Shown piece by piece: positions 16,594 through 24,549 of a stretch of 64,000 nucleotides of DNA. The first letter of the stretch is position 1. Every line of letters begins with the position of its first letter. Origin of the DNA: Gordonia polyisoprenivorans. GTDB lineage: Bacteria > Actinomycetota > Actinomycetes > Mycobacteriales > Mycobacteriaceae. The notes under the pieces are model-generated. The model saw nothing but the letters and a program-made list of their open reading frames with translations, made no database searches and was not told the DNA's origin. Location of the stretch: contig NZ_CP072203.1 of the NCBI RefSeq assembly GCF_017654315.1, positions 992,001 through 1,056,000 on the forward strand, in the 5' to 3' direction. The position numbers and the translations under genes were made by a program.

Positions 16594-17859
16594 GTGACCC
16601 GCCCGCACACCCGCCGATTCCCGACACCCATCCGGCACGACGGGCGCGACTACCTGACCACCGAGCAGGTCGCGAAGGTGTTGGGCGTCAAGCTCTCCAC
16701 CGTCTACGCCTACGTCAGCCGCGGGCGCCTGCACAGTTCCCGCATCGCCGGATACGACGGCAGTATGTTCGCCGTCGACGAGGTCGACGGGCTCCTGCAG
16801 GGCTCGCGACATCGGCCGCCGGCCGGCGTCGCCGAACGCATCCGCACCCAGCTGACCTATCTGCACGACGATCGGCTGCACTATCGTGGCCACGACGTCG
16901 CCGACCTCGCCCGCACGACGAGCTATGAGGATGTCGCCCAATTGCTCTGGGGCGAACCGTGGAATGAGGCCGCGCCCGCGCGGGGGAATGAGGCCGCGCC
17001 CGCGCGGGGGATCGGTGCGGCGGTGCGACGTGTCGCCGGAACCAACTCGCGCGGGCTGGACCGGATCCGGCTCACCGTCGACCTGCTCGGGGCTCGAGAC
17101 CCGTTGCGCCATCACATCGAACCCGCAGCCGTCACCGAGAAGGCCACCCGCGTCCTCGTCACCGCCGTCGACGCACTGGCCCCCGGGCCGTCGACAGAAG
17201 AATTGGAATCGGAAGGTTCACTGGCACAAAGACTGTGGCCACGCCTGACCGACGAACCCGCGACACCACGCGCGGTCAAGGTGCTCAACGCCGCACTGGT
17301 CGCGCTCGCCGACCACGACCTGGCCGCAGGCACCGTCGCCGCGCGGGTCGCGGCCAGCGCACGGGGCAGCGTCTACGCCGTCGTCGGCGCCGGACTCGGT
17401 GCCTTCGACGGCCCGATGCACGGTGGCGCAACCACATTGGCCTACCGATTCCTCGCCGACGCCCTCGACGACCCGACCGCGGCCATCGCCGACGCCCTCT
17501 ATGCAGACACCCACATCCCCGGGACCGGCCACGTGATCTACCGGGCCAGCGATCCCCGGGCGACGGTTCTGCTGGAGATGCTGGCGCGCAGCGGTGGTGG
17601 TGATCGACGCGTGCAGCCTGCGGTCGCCGCCATCGTCGACGCCGTCGGGCCGTCGACCTTCGTCAACTCCGACCTGGCTCTGGCGGCACTGGCGTTGCGG
17701 TACCGGATGCGTCCGGACGCCGCCGAGACGATCTTCGCACTGGCACGGATCGCGGGCTGGATCGCGCATGCGCTCGAGGAATACCAGGCGCCGCGGCTAC
17801 GGTTTCGCCCCGAGGGCGTCTACACCGGGGTGCGACCGGGCGGGGGCCACGCCACCTGA
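16594..17859 (+). CDS. Citrate synthase-like protein with N-terminal helix-turn-helix
   Basis: 421 aa. Residues ~15-70 form an excisionase/MerR-like HTH ('[27 protein letters not shown]'). The remainder is a citrate synthase fold with the catalytic '[13 protein letters not shown]' (His about residue 276) and '[14 protein letters not shown]' (second His about 311). Both active-site histidines are kept, so catalysis is possible. The HTH suggests DNA binding or that it has become a metabolite-responsive regulator. An 8-residue perfect duplication (NEAAPARG twice) lies at about residues 124-139. The GTG start at 16594 has no room for a ribosome site apart from the palindrome, suggesting leaderless translation. 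Confidence 0.8.
   Translation: MTRPHTRRFPTPIRHDGRDYLTTEQVAKVLGVKLSTVYAYVSRGRLHSSRIAGYDGSMFAVDEVDGLLQGSRHRPPAGVAERIRTQLTYLHDDRLHYRGHDVADLARTTSYEDVAQLLWGEPWNEAAPARGNEAAPARGIGAAVRRVAGTNSRGLDRIRLTVDLLGARDPLRHHIEPAAVTEKATRVLVTAVDALAPGPSTEELESEGSLAQRLWPRLTDEPATPRAVKVLNAALVALADHDLAAGTVAARVAASARGSVYAVVGAGLGAFDGPMHGGATTLAYRFLADALDDPTAAIADALYADTHIPGTGHVIYRASDPRATVLLEMLARSGGGDRRVQPAVAAIVDAVGPSTFVNSDLALAALALRYRMRPDAAETIFALARIAGWIAHALEEYQAPRLRFRPEGVYTGVRPGGGHAT
16963..17010. repeat. Perfect 24-bp tandem duplication
   Basis: Two identical 24-bp units (16963-16986 and 16987-17010) encode NEAAPARG twice in frame inside the HTH-citrate synthase. Each unit contains 'aatgaggccgcgcccgcg'. The repeat lies in a surface-loop region between the HTH and the catalytic core. 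Its perfection implies a recent slippage event or a variable-number site. Confidence 0.9.
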
Positions 17860-17864
17860 GCAGT

Positions 17865-18641
17865 TCAGATGTGCGGTTGCGGGGAGGCGACGGCGAAGGT
17901 CCGCCGGAACGGCAGCGGCGTCCCCCAGGGCCGCGACGGGAACGCCGCACGCAGACGCGCCTTGTACTCGTCGGTGAAGCCGTCGACGAGGTCGTCGGGC
18001 AGACCTTGCAGGAACGGACGCGCGCCGGTCCCGGAAATCCACTCGAACACCGGGTCCTCGCCGTCGAGGACGTGCAGGTAGGTCGTCTCCCAGGCGTCGA
18101 CGGAGTAGCCGCGGTCGGCGAAGAACTCCAGGTACTCCTGCGGACCGGTGGTCGGCAGCCGCCGCACATCGTGCAGGTGCTCGGTGTAGGGCTCCTCGCG
18201 GGAGAGTTCGTCGAGCAACGTGTGGGTGGCCGAACTCGCGTTGTTGGGGACCTGCACGGCGAAGGCGCCGCCGGGCGTCAGATGGTCGAGGAGGTCGCCG
18301 ATCACCGAGAACTGGTCGGGGACCCATTGGAACATCGCGTTGGAGACGATCAGGTCGACCGGTTCGTACGGCTTCCAGGTGGTGACGTCGTGGACGTCGT
18401 AGTTGGCGTCGGGATCGGAATTGGAGCGCAGCGCCTCGTCGATCATTTCCGCCGACGAATCGATACCGAGGATGTGCGCGTCGGGCCAGCGTGCACGCAG
18501 ATAGCGGGTGAGGTGGCCGGGCCCGCAGCCGAGGTCGATGATCGTGGCGGGCTCGATCGGGACGCGCGCGATGAGGTCGAGAAATGGTCGCGAGCGGGCG
18601 TCGGCGAACTGGAGATAGCGCGTCGGATCCCAGACAGGCAT
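17865..18641 (-). CDS. tam: Trans-aconitate 2-methyltransferase
   Basis: A 258-aa class I SAM-dependent methyltransferase. The Tam opening '[24 protein letters not shown]' is visible in parts at the N-terminus. The SAM motif '[15 protein letters not shown]' is at residues ~33-47, followed by 'LGIDSS' (acidic ribose contact) and '[13 protein letters not shown]'. The enzyme methylates trans-aconitate, an inhibitor formed from cis-aconitate, so its position beside two citrate synthases is sensible. It is convergent with the HTH-citrate synthase (5-bp gap). Confidence 0.88.
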   Translation of the reverse strand: MPVWDPTRYLQFADARSRPFLDLIARVPIEPATIIDLGCGPGHLTRYLRARWPDAHILGIDSSAEMIDEALRSNSDPDANYDVHDVTTWKPYEPVDLIVSNAMFQWVPDQFSVIGDLLDHLTPGGAFAVQVPNNASSATHTLLDELSREEPYTEHLHDVRRLPTTGPQEYLEFFADRGYSVDAWETTYLHVLDGEDPVFEWISGTGARPFLQGLPDDLVDGFTDEYKARLRAAFPSRPWGTPLPFRRTFAVASPQPHI

Positions 18642-18695
18642 GTCTCCACCCTAGTCGTTTCGTGCAAGCGTTGCGTGTCTCGTAATCTCGGAGGA

Positions 18696-19175
18696 ATGGC
18701 GAACGATCCTGACACGGCCCCCGGTTCCGACGATGTCGTGGAGATCTCCACCGATGGCGCCTGCCTGGGTAATCCGGGTCCCGGTGGATGGGGAGCGGTG
18801 TTGCGGTACAAGGGCACCGAGAAGGAGATCTCCGGCTCGGCGCCCGACACCACCAACAACAAGATGGAGTTGCAGGCGGCGATCGAGGGCCTCGCCGCGC
18901 TGAAGCGGCCGTCGACGGTGATCCTCTACACCGACTCCAGCTACGTGCGCAACGGCATCATGAAGTGGGTCGCCGGCTGGCAGCGCAACGGCTGGAAGAC
19001 CGCCGACAAGAAGCCGGTGAAGAACGCCGACCTGTGGAAGCGTCTGATCGACGAGGAGAAGCGGCACCAGGTGGAGTGGCGCTGGGTCAAGGGCCACAAC
19101 GGTGATCACTACAACGAGATCGCCGACCGCCTCGCGACCTCGGCGGCCCGCGAGATCGCGCAGGTGCGCTCGTGA
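18696..19175 (+). CDS. rnhA: Ribonuclease HI
   Basis: 159 aa, the normal length for RNase HI, which removes RNA from RNA:DNA hybrids. The catalytic carboxylates are visible: '[17 protein letters not shown]' (first Asp), '[13 protein letters not shown]' (Glu), '[12 protein letters not shown]' (Asp), and '[11 protein letters not shown]' (last Asp), together with the basic '[20 protein letters not shown]' substrate handle. The start is ATG 18696 after the ribosome site cggagga. It overlaps the next gene by 4 nt (GTGA). Confidence 0.95.
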   Translation: MANDPDTAPGSDDVVEISTDGACLGNPGPGGWGAVLRYKGTEKEISGSAPDTTNNKMELQAAIEGLAALKRPSTVILYTDSSYVRNGIMKWVAGWQRNGWKTADKKPVKNADLWKRLIDEEKRHQVEWRWVKGHNGDHYNEIADRLATSAAREIAQVRS

Positions 19176-20086
19176 CCACGCGGGTGCCGGTGGCCGTCGA
19201 ACCGACCCGTGACGAGCACGTCGTCGCCGCCGTCGAGGAGGCGGGCGGAGAAATCGTCGGACTCGACGAGGCGCGGGTGCTGGTCTGGCTCGGCGACCCC
19301 GACGGCTTCCCCGCGCTGCCCGACGCCGTCGAGTGGGTGGCGCTCAAGACGGCCGGGATCGAGGGGTTCGTCAACGCCGGGGTACTCGACGACAAGCGGA
19401 CCTGGACCAACGCGTCGGGCTTCTACGCCGAGAACGTCGCCGAGCACGCGCTGGCGCTGCTGCTCACCGGGCTGCGACAGATCCACACGTCGATTCGCGA
19501 CCACTGGGACAAAGAACCCATCGACACCGCGGTGCGCACGTTGCGCGGTGCGACGGTGGCGATCGTGGGCGCGGGCGGAATCGGTGCGTCGCTGACGCCG
19601 CGACTCAAGGCCGGTGGCGCGCGGGTGCTCGCGGTCAACCGGTCGGGCCGACCGGTCGAGGGCGCCGACGAGACGCTGCCGTCGTCGCGGATGGACGAGG
19701 TGTGGCGTCGCACCGACCACGTCGTGCTCGCGGCGCCGTCGACGCCGGAAACCCACCACCTGATCAACGCCGAGAGTCTGGCCGCGCTGCCGGCGCACTG
19801 CTGGATCGTCAATGTCGCGCGTGGGCCCCTCGTTGATCAACAAGCCCTCTATTGGGCACTGCGCGGTGGTGAGATTGCCGGTGCCGCACTCGATGTCACC
19901 GATCCTGAGCCGCCGGCCGCCGACGACCCGCTGTGGTCGTTGCCCAACTGCATCATCACCCCGCACATCGCGAACCCGTCGTCGGGGCTGACGCGGGAAC
20001 TCGCGCCGTGGGTGGCTGAGAATCTCCGGCGGTTCGTCGCCGGGGAAGAGTTGATCTCCACGGTGTCGGCCGACCGCGACTACTGA
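19172..20086 (+). CDS. D-isomer-specific 2-hydroxyacid dehydrogenase
   Basis: A 304-aa NAD(P)-dependent oxidoreductase. The Rossmann motif is '[16 protein letters not shown]' (about residues 129-144). The catalytic set is the Arg of '[14 protein letters not shown]', the Glu region '[15 protein letters not shown]', and the His of '[13 protein letters not shown]'. It reduces 2-oxoacids or oxidises D-2-hydroxyacids, and the exact substrate is unknown. It starts at GTG 19172 overlapping rnhA, so the two are coupled. Confidence 0.85.
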   Translation: MTTRVPVAVEPTRDEHVVAAVEEAGGEIVGLDEARVLVWLGDPDGFPALPDAVEWVALKTAGIEGFVNAGVLDDKRTWTNASGFYAENVAEHALALLLTGLRQIHTSIRDHWDKEPIDTAVRTLRGATVAIVGAGGIGASLTPRLKAGGARVLAVNRSGRPVEGADETLPSSRMDEVWRRTDHVVLAAPSTPETHHLINAESLAALPAHCWIVNVARGPLVDQQALYWALRGGEIAGAALDVTDPEPPAADDPLWSLPNCIITPHIANPSSGLTRELAPWVAENLRRFVAGEELISTVSADRDY

Positions 20087-20115
20087 GTCGCCGGCCGCGG
20101 CCCAAGAGGCCCAAG

Positions 20116-20202
20116 AGTAGGGGAAGACCGTTCTTCCCCTACTTTCCGGTTCCTCCCCCAGAGATTTCCGCCGGAAGAACGAAAACCCCGCGGAAGAGTG
20201 TT
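20116..20202. repeat. 87-bp structured element, copy A
   Basis: This begins with a perfect hairpin: gtaggggaaga (20117-20127), loop ccgt, tcttcccctac (20132-20142). A second, weaker inverted repeat follows (around cggttcctcc and ggaagaacg). The whole segment aligns without gaps to 21712-21798. It sits between the hydroxyacid dehydrogenase and the MerR gene, so the first hairpin may also act as a terminator. Confidence 0.65.
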
Positions 20203-20252
20203 CAGCGTTCGGCCTTGCCTTCGAGCGCGCTCAAAGGCCTAGCGTTGCTGCC

Positions 20253-20720
20253 ATGAGCACAGAACACCTGATGCGCAAGGCCCTCGACGCGCTCGGCGGC
20301 CTCGACGGACCGCTGTCGGTGGAGGTGATCCACTCCCTCGTTGGCCTCGACGAGATCGCCGAACCGATGAGCGTCGCGCAGGCCGCCGACGCGCTCGACA
20401 TCTCGCCGCACACCCTGCGCTACTACGAGCGCATCGGGCTCGTCGAGGTACCCCGCGACGCCGTCGGCAACCGGATCTACGACGCCGACGCGATGCGCCG
20501 ACTCGTCTTCTTGACCCGGATGCGGTTGTCCGGCATGGCAATCCGAGATCTCCAGCACTACGTCGAGCTCGTCGACGCCGGAGACGACACCGTCGATGAA
20601 CGCCTCGACATGTTGCTCGAACACCGCGACACCATCCGCAGACAGATCGCCGAACTGACGCTGTCCCTCGCGGCCACCGAATACAAGATCGCCACCTATG
20701 GAGGAAGGACCCAACCATGA
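20253..20720 (+). CDS. MerR-family transcriptional regulator
   Basis: 155 aa. A short N-terminal extension (~38 residues) precedes the MerR winged helix: '[31 protein letters not shown]' to '[18 protein letters not shown]' (residues ~39-100). A dimerisation coiled coil follows ('[21 protein letters not shown]'). There are no metal-binding cysteines, so it belongs to the organic-ligand or redox type rather than the metal sensors. It overlaps the aldo-keto reductase gene by 4 nt and very probably controls it. Confidence 0.88.
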   Translation: MSTEHLMRKALDALGGLDGPLSVEVIHSLVGLDEIAEPMSVAQAADALDISPHTLRYYERIGLVEVPRDAVGNRIYDADAMRRLVFLTRMRLSGMAIRDLQHYVELVDAGDDTVDERLDMLLEHRDTIRRQIAELTLSLAATEYKIATYGGRTQP

Positions 20721-21697
20721 CCCCCCGCGCTCCCCGCCGCATCGGCTCCCTCGAGGTCTCCGGCATCGGATTGGGCTGTATGGGAATGAGTTTCGCCTAC
20801 GGCCCGGCCGACCAGGACGAAGCACTCGCCACCCTGCACCACGCTCTCGACACCGGGATCACCCTGCTCGACACCGCCGACATGTACGGTGGCGGCGCCA
20901 ACGAGAAGCTGCTGTCGATGGTGCTCGCCGATCGCCGCGACGAGATCGTCCTCGCCACCAAGTTCGGGATTCTCACCGATCCCGACACCGGATTGCCCAG
21001 CGGTGTCGACGGGTCACCCGACTACGTCCGACGCTGTGTCGACGCGTCGCTGCAGCGCCTGGGCGTCGACGTCATCGACCTCTACTACCTGCACCGAGTG
21101 GACCCGACCCGGCCGATCGAGGAGACCGTCGGCGCGATGGCCGACCTCGTGGCCGCGGGCAAGGTCCGCGAACTCGGCCTCAGTGAGGCTGGCGCCGACA
21201 CCCTCCGGCGAGCGTCGGCCGTGCATCCGATCGCCGCTCTGCAATCGGAGTGGTCGCTGTTCAGCCGCGACATCGAGACCTCCGACGTACCGGCGGCGCG
21301 TGAACTCGGTGTGACCGTGGTGCCCTACAGTCCGCTCGGTCGCGGCATGCTCACCGGCTCGGCGGCCGCCGCCGCACCCGGCGCGGGTGACTTTCGCGCC
21401 ACCTTGCCGCGCTGGCAGGCCGAGAACCTCGACCACAACCTCGCCCTCGTCCACGAGATCGGATCGGTTGCAAGCGAAGTCGACGCGACAGCCGGGCAGG
21501 TCGCGCTGGCCTGGCTGCTCGCCCAGGGCGACGACGTCGTACCGATCCCGGGCACCAAGCGCCGCACCTACCTCGACGAGAACATCGGCGCGCTGTCGGT
21601 GACGCTCACCGCCGAGCAACTCGATCGCCTCTCGGCGTTGCGTCCGGCGGGAGAACGTTATCCCGACATGAGTTGGGTGGCCGGTGCGTCGGCCTGA
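20717..21697 (+). CDS. Aldo/keto reductase
   Basis: A 326-aa (beta/alpha)8 NADPH-dependent aldehyde/ketone reductase. The AKR tetrad is visible: Asp in '[17 protein letters not shown]' with Tyr in the same segment (Asp ~53, Tyr ~58), Lys in 'VLATKFGI' and His in 'LYYLHRVDP'. The cofactor-end motif is '[17 protein letters not shown]'. It resembles the AKR13 (YakC-like) group. Coupled to the MerR gene by ATGA overlap, it is probably induced by toxic carbonyls. Confidence 0.9.
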   Translation: MTPRAPRRIGSLEVSGIGLGCMGMSFAYGPADQDEALATLHHALDTGITLLDTADMYGGGANEKLLSMVLADRRDEIVLATKFGILTDPDTGLPSGVDGSPDYVRRCVDASLQRLGVDVIDLYYLHRVDPTRPIEETVGAMADLVAAGKVRELGLSEAGADTLRRASAVHPIAALQSEWSLFSRDIETSDVPAARELGVTVVPYSPLGRGMLTGSAAAAAPGAGDFRATLPRWQAENLDHNLALVHEIGSVASEVDATAGQVALAWLLAQGDDVVPIPGTKRRTYLDENIGALSVTLTAEQLDRLSALRPAGERYPDMSWVAGASA

Positions 21698-21711
21698 TCA
21701 AGCGGGCAAAA

Positions 21712-21798
21712 AGGTAGGGGAGGAATGTTCTTCCTGAAGCATTTCGTTCGTCCCTCAGCAATTGCCGGGGGACGAACGAAACTCCCGAGGAAGAACGT
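21712..21798. repeat. 87-bp structured element, copy B
   Basis: An ungapped partner of 20116-20202 at about 60% identity. Here the second half forms the strong stem: cgttcgtccc (21744-21753) pairs perfectly with gggacgaacg (21769-21778). The two copies flank the merR-AKR unit on both sides. Maintenance of alternative stems despite divergence suggests selection on structure. Confidence 0.6.
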
Positions 21799-21815
21799 CA
21801 CCCGCTCCACCAATC

Positions 21816-21833
21816 ACTAGAACACGTTCTAGT
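21816..21833. promoter_or_regulatory. KstR-like operator
   Basis: ACTAGAACACGTTCTAGT is a perfect 8-bp inverted repeat with a 2-bp spacer. It contains the TNNAACNNGTTNNA core known for KstR, the TetR-family repressor of cholesterol/steroid catabolism in mycolic-acid actinobacteria. It lies 20 bp upstream of the SDR start at 21853, the expected location for a repressor site. Confidence 0.7.
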
Positions 21834-21843
21834 TCTGTGGCAT

Positions 21844-21865
21844 TGTCGAGTCGTGATACTCGACA
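21844..21865 (+). promoter_or_regulatory. Inverted repeat enclosing the SDR start codon
   Basis: tgtcgagt (21844-21851) and actcgaca (21858-21865) pair perfectly, with the GTG start codon (21853) in the 6-nt loop. It could be a second protein operator or an mRNA hairpin that limits initiation at this codon. ATG 21874 would be an alternative start outside it. Confidence 0.45.
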
Positions 21866-22644
21866 GGTTCCGGATGACCGACACCGTTGCCATCGTCACC
21901 GGCGCGGGCCGCGGACTCGGTGCGGCGATCGCCATCGGCTTCGCCGAGGCGGGCGCCGACGTGCTGATCAGCGCACGCACCGCCGAGCAGCTCGACGCCG
22001 TCGCCGACGAGGTGGCCGCGCGGGGTCGGCGGGCGCACGTCGTGGCCGCCGATCTCGCCGACCCCGACACCGTCGCCGCCCTGGCGCAGGCGGCGATCGA
22101 CGAGTTCGGCCGCCTCGACACCGTCGTCAACAACGTCGGCGGGGCGCTCCCACGGCCGCTGCTCGACACCAAACCCCACCACCTCACCGACGCGTTCACG
22201 TTCAACGTGACCGGCGCACACGCGCTGGTGCGGGCGTCGGTGCCGCATCTGCTGGCCAACGCCGACGGCGGCTCGATCATCAACATCACCTCGGCGGTGG
22301 GCCGCACACCGGGGCGCGCCTATGCCGCCTACGGCACGGCGAAGGCCGCGCTGGCCCACTACACCCGGCTCGCGGCGACGGACCTCAATCCGCGCATCCG
22401 CGTCAACGGCATCGCGCCCGGGGCGATCCTCACCTCGGCCCTCGACATCGTCGCCGCCGACGAGACCATGCGCACCACCATCGAGGGTGCGACGCCCCTC
22501 CACCGACTCGGCGACCCCGCCGACGTCGCCGCGGCCGCGGTGTATCTCGCCTCGCCCGCCGGCGCGTACCTGACCGGCAAGATCATCGAGGTCGACGGCG
22601 GCATCGTCACACCCAACCTCGACCTGCCGATTCCGGATCTGTAA
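21853..22644 (+). CDS. SDR oxidoreductase, probable KstR-regulon member
   Basis: 263 aa. Landmarks are 'TGAGRGLG' (cofactor, about residue 16), 'NNVGG' (about 95), catalytic '[11 protein letters not shown]' (Tyr-x-x-x-Lys about 160) and the C-terminal 'LDLPIPDL'. It resembles mycobacterial SDRs annotated as 3-oxoacyl reductase or 7-alpha-hydroxysteroid dehydrogenase. The KstR-like palindrome directly upstream suggests a role in sterol or bile-acid breakdown. The start may be GTG 21853 or ATG 21874 (MTDTVAIV). The substrate is unproven. Confidence 0.8.
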   Translation: MILDRFRMTDTVAIVTGAGRGLGAAIAIGFAEAGADVLISARTAEQLDAVADEVAARGRRAHVVAADLADPDTVAALAQAAIDEFGRLDTVVNNVGGALPRPLLDTKPHHLTDAFTFNVTGAHALVRASVPHLLANADGGSIINITSAVGRTPGRAYAAYGTAKAALAHYTRLAATDLNPRIRVNGIAPGAILTSALDIVAADETMRTTIEGATPLHRLGDPADVAAAAVYLASPAGAYLTGKIIEVDGGIVTPNLDLPIPDL

Positions 22645-22648
22645 GGCT

Positions 22649-23218
22649 TCACGGCCGTTCGTCGCGGGCGGCCTTCTCGACGATGACGGTGATCCGACGC
22701 GCCTTCGTCTCGGGTTTGCGTGCCATGGCGATCTGGGTGAGGGCGGCCTTGCGTGCCCCCGGCGGGAACGCGTCCCAGTGGGCGCGAGCCGTCGGGTTCG
22801 CATCCAGCGCGACCGTCAGGTCGGGATGCTCGACGCCGGCCTCGGCGTCGTCGAGCAGGTTCCACAGGCCGCGTGCCTTCGCGTCGTCGATGACGGCCAG
22901 GCCGGGTGGCTGCATCCGGCCGGAGTCGATGAGCTCGGCGACCCGTTGTTTGTTCGACGCCGCCCACGCGCTGCCGCGTCCGCGCCGGGTGAACCACATG
23001 CCACGACGATGCGCGTCGATCGTGCGGGTGACCCCATCGATCCACCCCCAACACAACGCCTCCCGGACGGCGTCGTCATAGTCAAGGGGTTCGTGGCCGG
23101 ATTCTTTGCGCCAGAACACAAGCCACACCCCGGACGCCGACGCGTGATGCCCGGCGAGCCACTCCCGCCACGCGTCGATGTGCTCGACGAGCAGTTCCGG
23201 GGCGTCGGGGTCGGCCAT
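22649..23218 (-). CDS. YdeI/OmpD-associated family protein
   Basis: A 189-aa soluble protein with the family pattern: 'WREWLAGHHASASGVWLVFWRKESG' spread over residues ~16-40, 'DAVREALCWGWIDG' (about 48-61), 'RRGRGSAWAASNKQRV' and the C-terminal 'FPPGARKAALTQIAMARKPETKARRI'. The family is widespread, with a bacteriocin-protection or stress link suggested but not proven. It is convergent with the SDR gene (4-bp gap). Confidence 0.85.
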   Translation of the reverse strand: MADPDAPELLVEHIDAWREWLAGHHASASGVWLVFWRKESGHEPLDYDDAVREALCWGWIDGVTRTIDAHRRGMWFTRRGRGSAWAASNKQRVAELIDSGRMQPPGLAVIDDAKARGLWNLLDDAEAGVEHPDLTVALDANPTARAHWDAFPPGARKAALTQIAMARKPETKARRITVIVEKAARDERP

Positions 23219-23262
23219 CCACTCACCCTATCCACAGTGCGATAGCCCGGTAAGGTTGTGAC

Positions 23263-23937
23263 GTGGACCAATTCCTCCACTTCGCGGGCGACTACTGGTG
23301 GCTGATCTTCCCGGTCGGCGGCATCGTCGGCGGCTGGGCCAACCACGTCGCCCGATACAACGAGAAGCGCCGACGCGACAAGATCGAACTCGCGCGCATC
23401 AAGGCGACCGCCAAGGCCGAGGAACTGCGCAGCACCCGTGCCGACAAGGCCCAGGTGACGAAGGTTCTCAAACGACACGACGAGATCAACGAGAAATGGT
23501 TCGCCTACGAACTCGACCTCGCGACGCTCATCGAGTTCCCGATGCTCATCGACATGCGTGAACCGCTCACCCTGGCCTTTCATCAGGCCAAGGTGCGCGC
23601 CGACGACATGCGACCCGCACCCGGTGAAACCCTCGATCCGGAGACCTTCGCCGAGTACCGCGACGCCGTCGGTGTCTATGCCGCGTCCTTCGACGCCGCC
23701 GAGCGTGAGGCGCGACGCCGCAAACAATCGGACTTCTCGCCCATCGAGCGCGAATCCCTGGACCGCGCACGCAAACTCATCTCCGTCGCCGCCGACGCCG
23801 CAGCCACCCCGGCCGAGCGGCAGGCCGCCTACCGCAAGGCTCGAGCCGAGCTCGACGGCCTCATCGACGTGCCAACGCCGGCCGCCGAACAACTCGAACG
23901 CGGCATTGCAGGCGAATTGGAGCGCGGCCAATCCTGA
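23263..23937 (+). CDS. Hypothetical protein with N-terminal membrane anchor
   Basis: 224 aa from GTG 23263. A short hydrophobic segment (residues ~9-26, 'YWWLIFPVGGIVGGWAN') is followed by a long, highly charged, helical region rich in Lys/Arg/Glu/Ala with coiled-coil character. No enzyme motif is seen and the family is not recognised. It is divergent from the YdeI-like gene. Confidence 0.65.
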   Translation: MDQFLHFAGDYWWLIFPVGGIVGGWANHVARYNEKRRRDKIELARIKATAKAEELRSTRADKAQVTKVLKRHDEINEKWFAYELDLATLIEFPMLIDMREPLTLAFHQAKVRADDMRPAPGETLDPETFAEYRDAVGVYAASFDAAEREARRRKQSDFSPIERESLDRARKLISVAADAAATPAERQAAYRKARAELDGLIDVPTPAAEQLERGIAGELERGQS

Positions 23938-23977
23938 CCGGGCCGCGGGACCCCGGATGGGCCCCGCAGCCGGTCGG

Positions 23978-24430
23978 TCACGAGGTCGGCTGGGTACGCC
24001 GGGTCGGTTCCAGCGACTTACACGCGGCCAGGGCCTTGGTCCAGGTGGCCTGATCGACCCCCGGGGGCGCCGTCATGGTGTGCTGACGAGCCGGGGGAGT
24101 ACCGCCGCCCGAACCGCTCTCGGGTGCCTGGCCGGGCGCACCCGAGGGCGCTCCGGCCGGTGCACCCGACGGCGGCGTCCCGTCCTCGGACCGTCGCCGC
24201 ATCCCGTTGTGCGCCGGCATGGTGACGCCGTTGTTGGCCATGCACTTGTCGAATGCCGCCATCTCGGTGGCACGGGTCGAGCCCGCGGTGGTGGAGGTCG
24301 ACGACGCCGACGAGGACGTGGCGGCGGCGTTGGTCGGCGTCGACGAGCTGTCGGTCGACGAGCAGCCCGTCAACACCGCGGCGAGCACCGCGGCCCCACC
24401 CACGCCCATGGTCACCAGACGAATCTTCAT
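23978..24430 (-). CDS. Putative lipoprotein
   Basis: 150 aa. A clear lipoprotein signal (MKIRLV, hydrophobic core, lipobox 'LTGC' with Cys about residue 23) is followed by a Ser/Thr-rich linker. A domain then contains 'FDKCMANNGVTMP', a Gly/Pro/Ala-rich middle and 'QATWTKALAACKSLEP'. The two cysteines could form a disulfide. It should be anchored to the outer face of the membrane. The pattern resembles small actinobacterial surface proteins of unknown function. Confidence 0.8.
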   Translation of the reverse strand: MKIRLVTMGVGGAAVLAAVLTGCSSTDSSSTPTNAAATSSSASSTSTTAGSTRATEMAAFDKCMANNGVTMPAHNGMRRRSEDGTPPSGAPAGAPSGAPGQAPESGSGGGTPPARQHTMTAPPGVDQATWTKALAACKSLEPTRRTQPTS

Positions 24431-24549
24431 GAAAACCCCATCTCGGTCTTTCGGATCGCCGCATCCGTTGCGGCGGTGATGATCCTGTGTACCGGGGCTT
24501 CTTGGTAGTCGGCTGTAGAGGCGCTAGCAGTCTTCTGGCCGGGGCTCGA

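Noticed and set aside
16963..17010. Short tandem repeat as a possible CRISPR array
   Set aside because: There are only two units, no spacers, and the repeat is in frame within a gene.
17871..18695. Long in-frame extension upstream of rnhA
   Set aside because: The frame is open only because it lies opposite the tam gene. The RNase HI domain and ribosome site place the start at ATG 18696.
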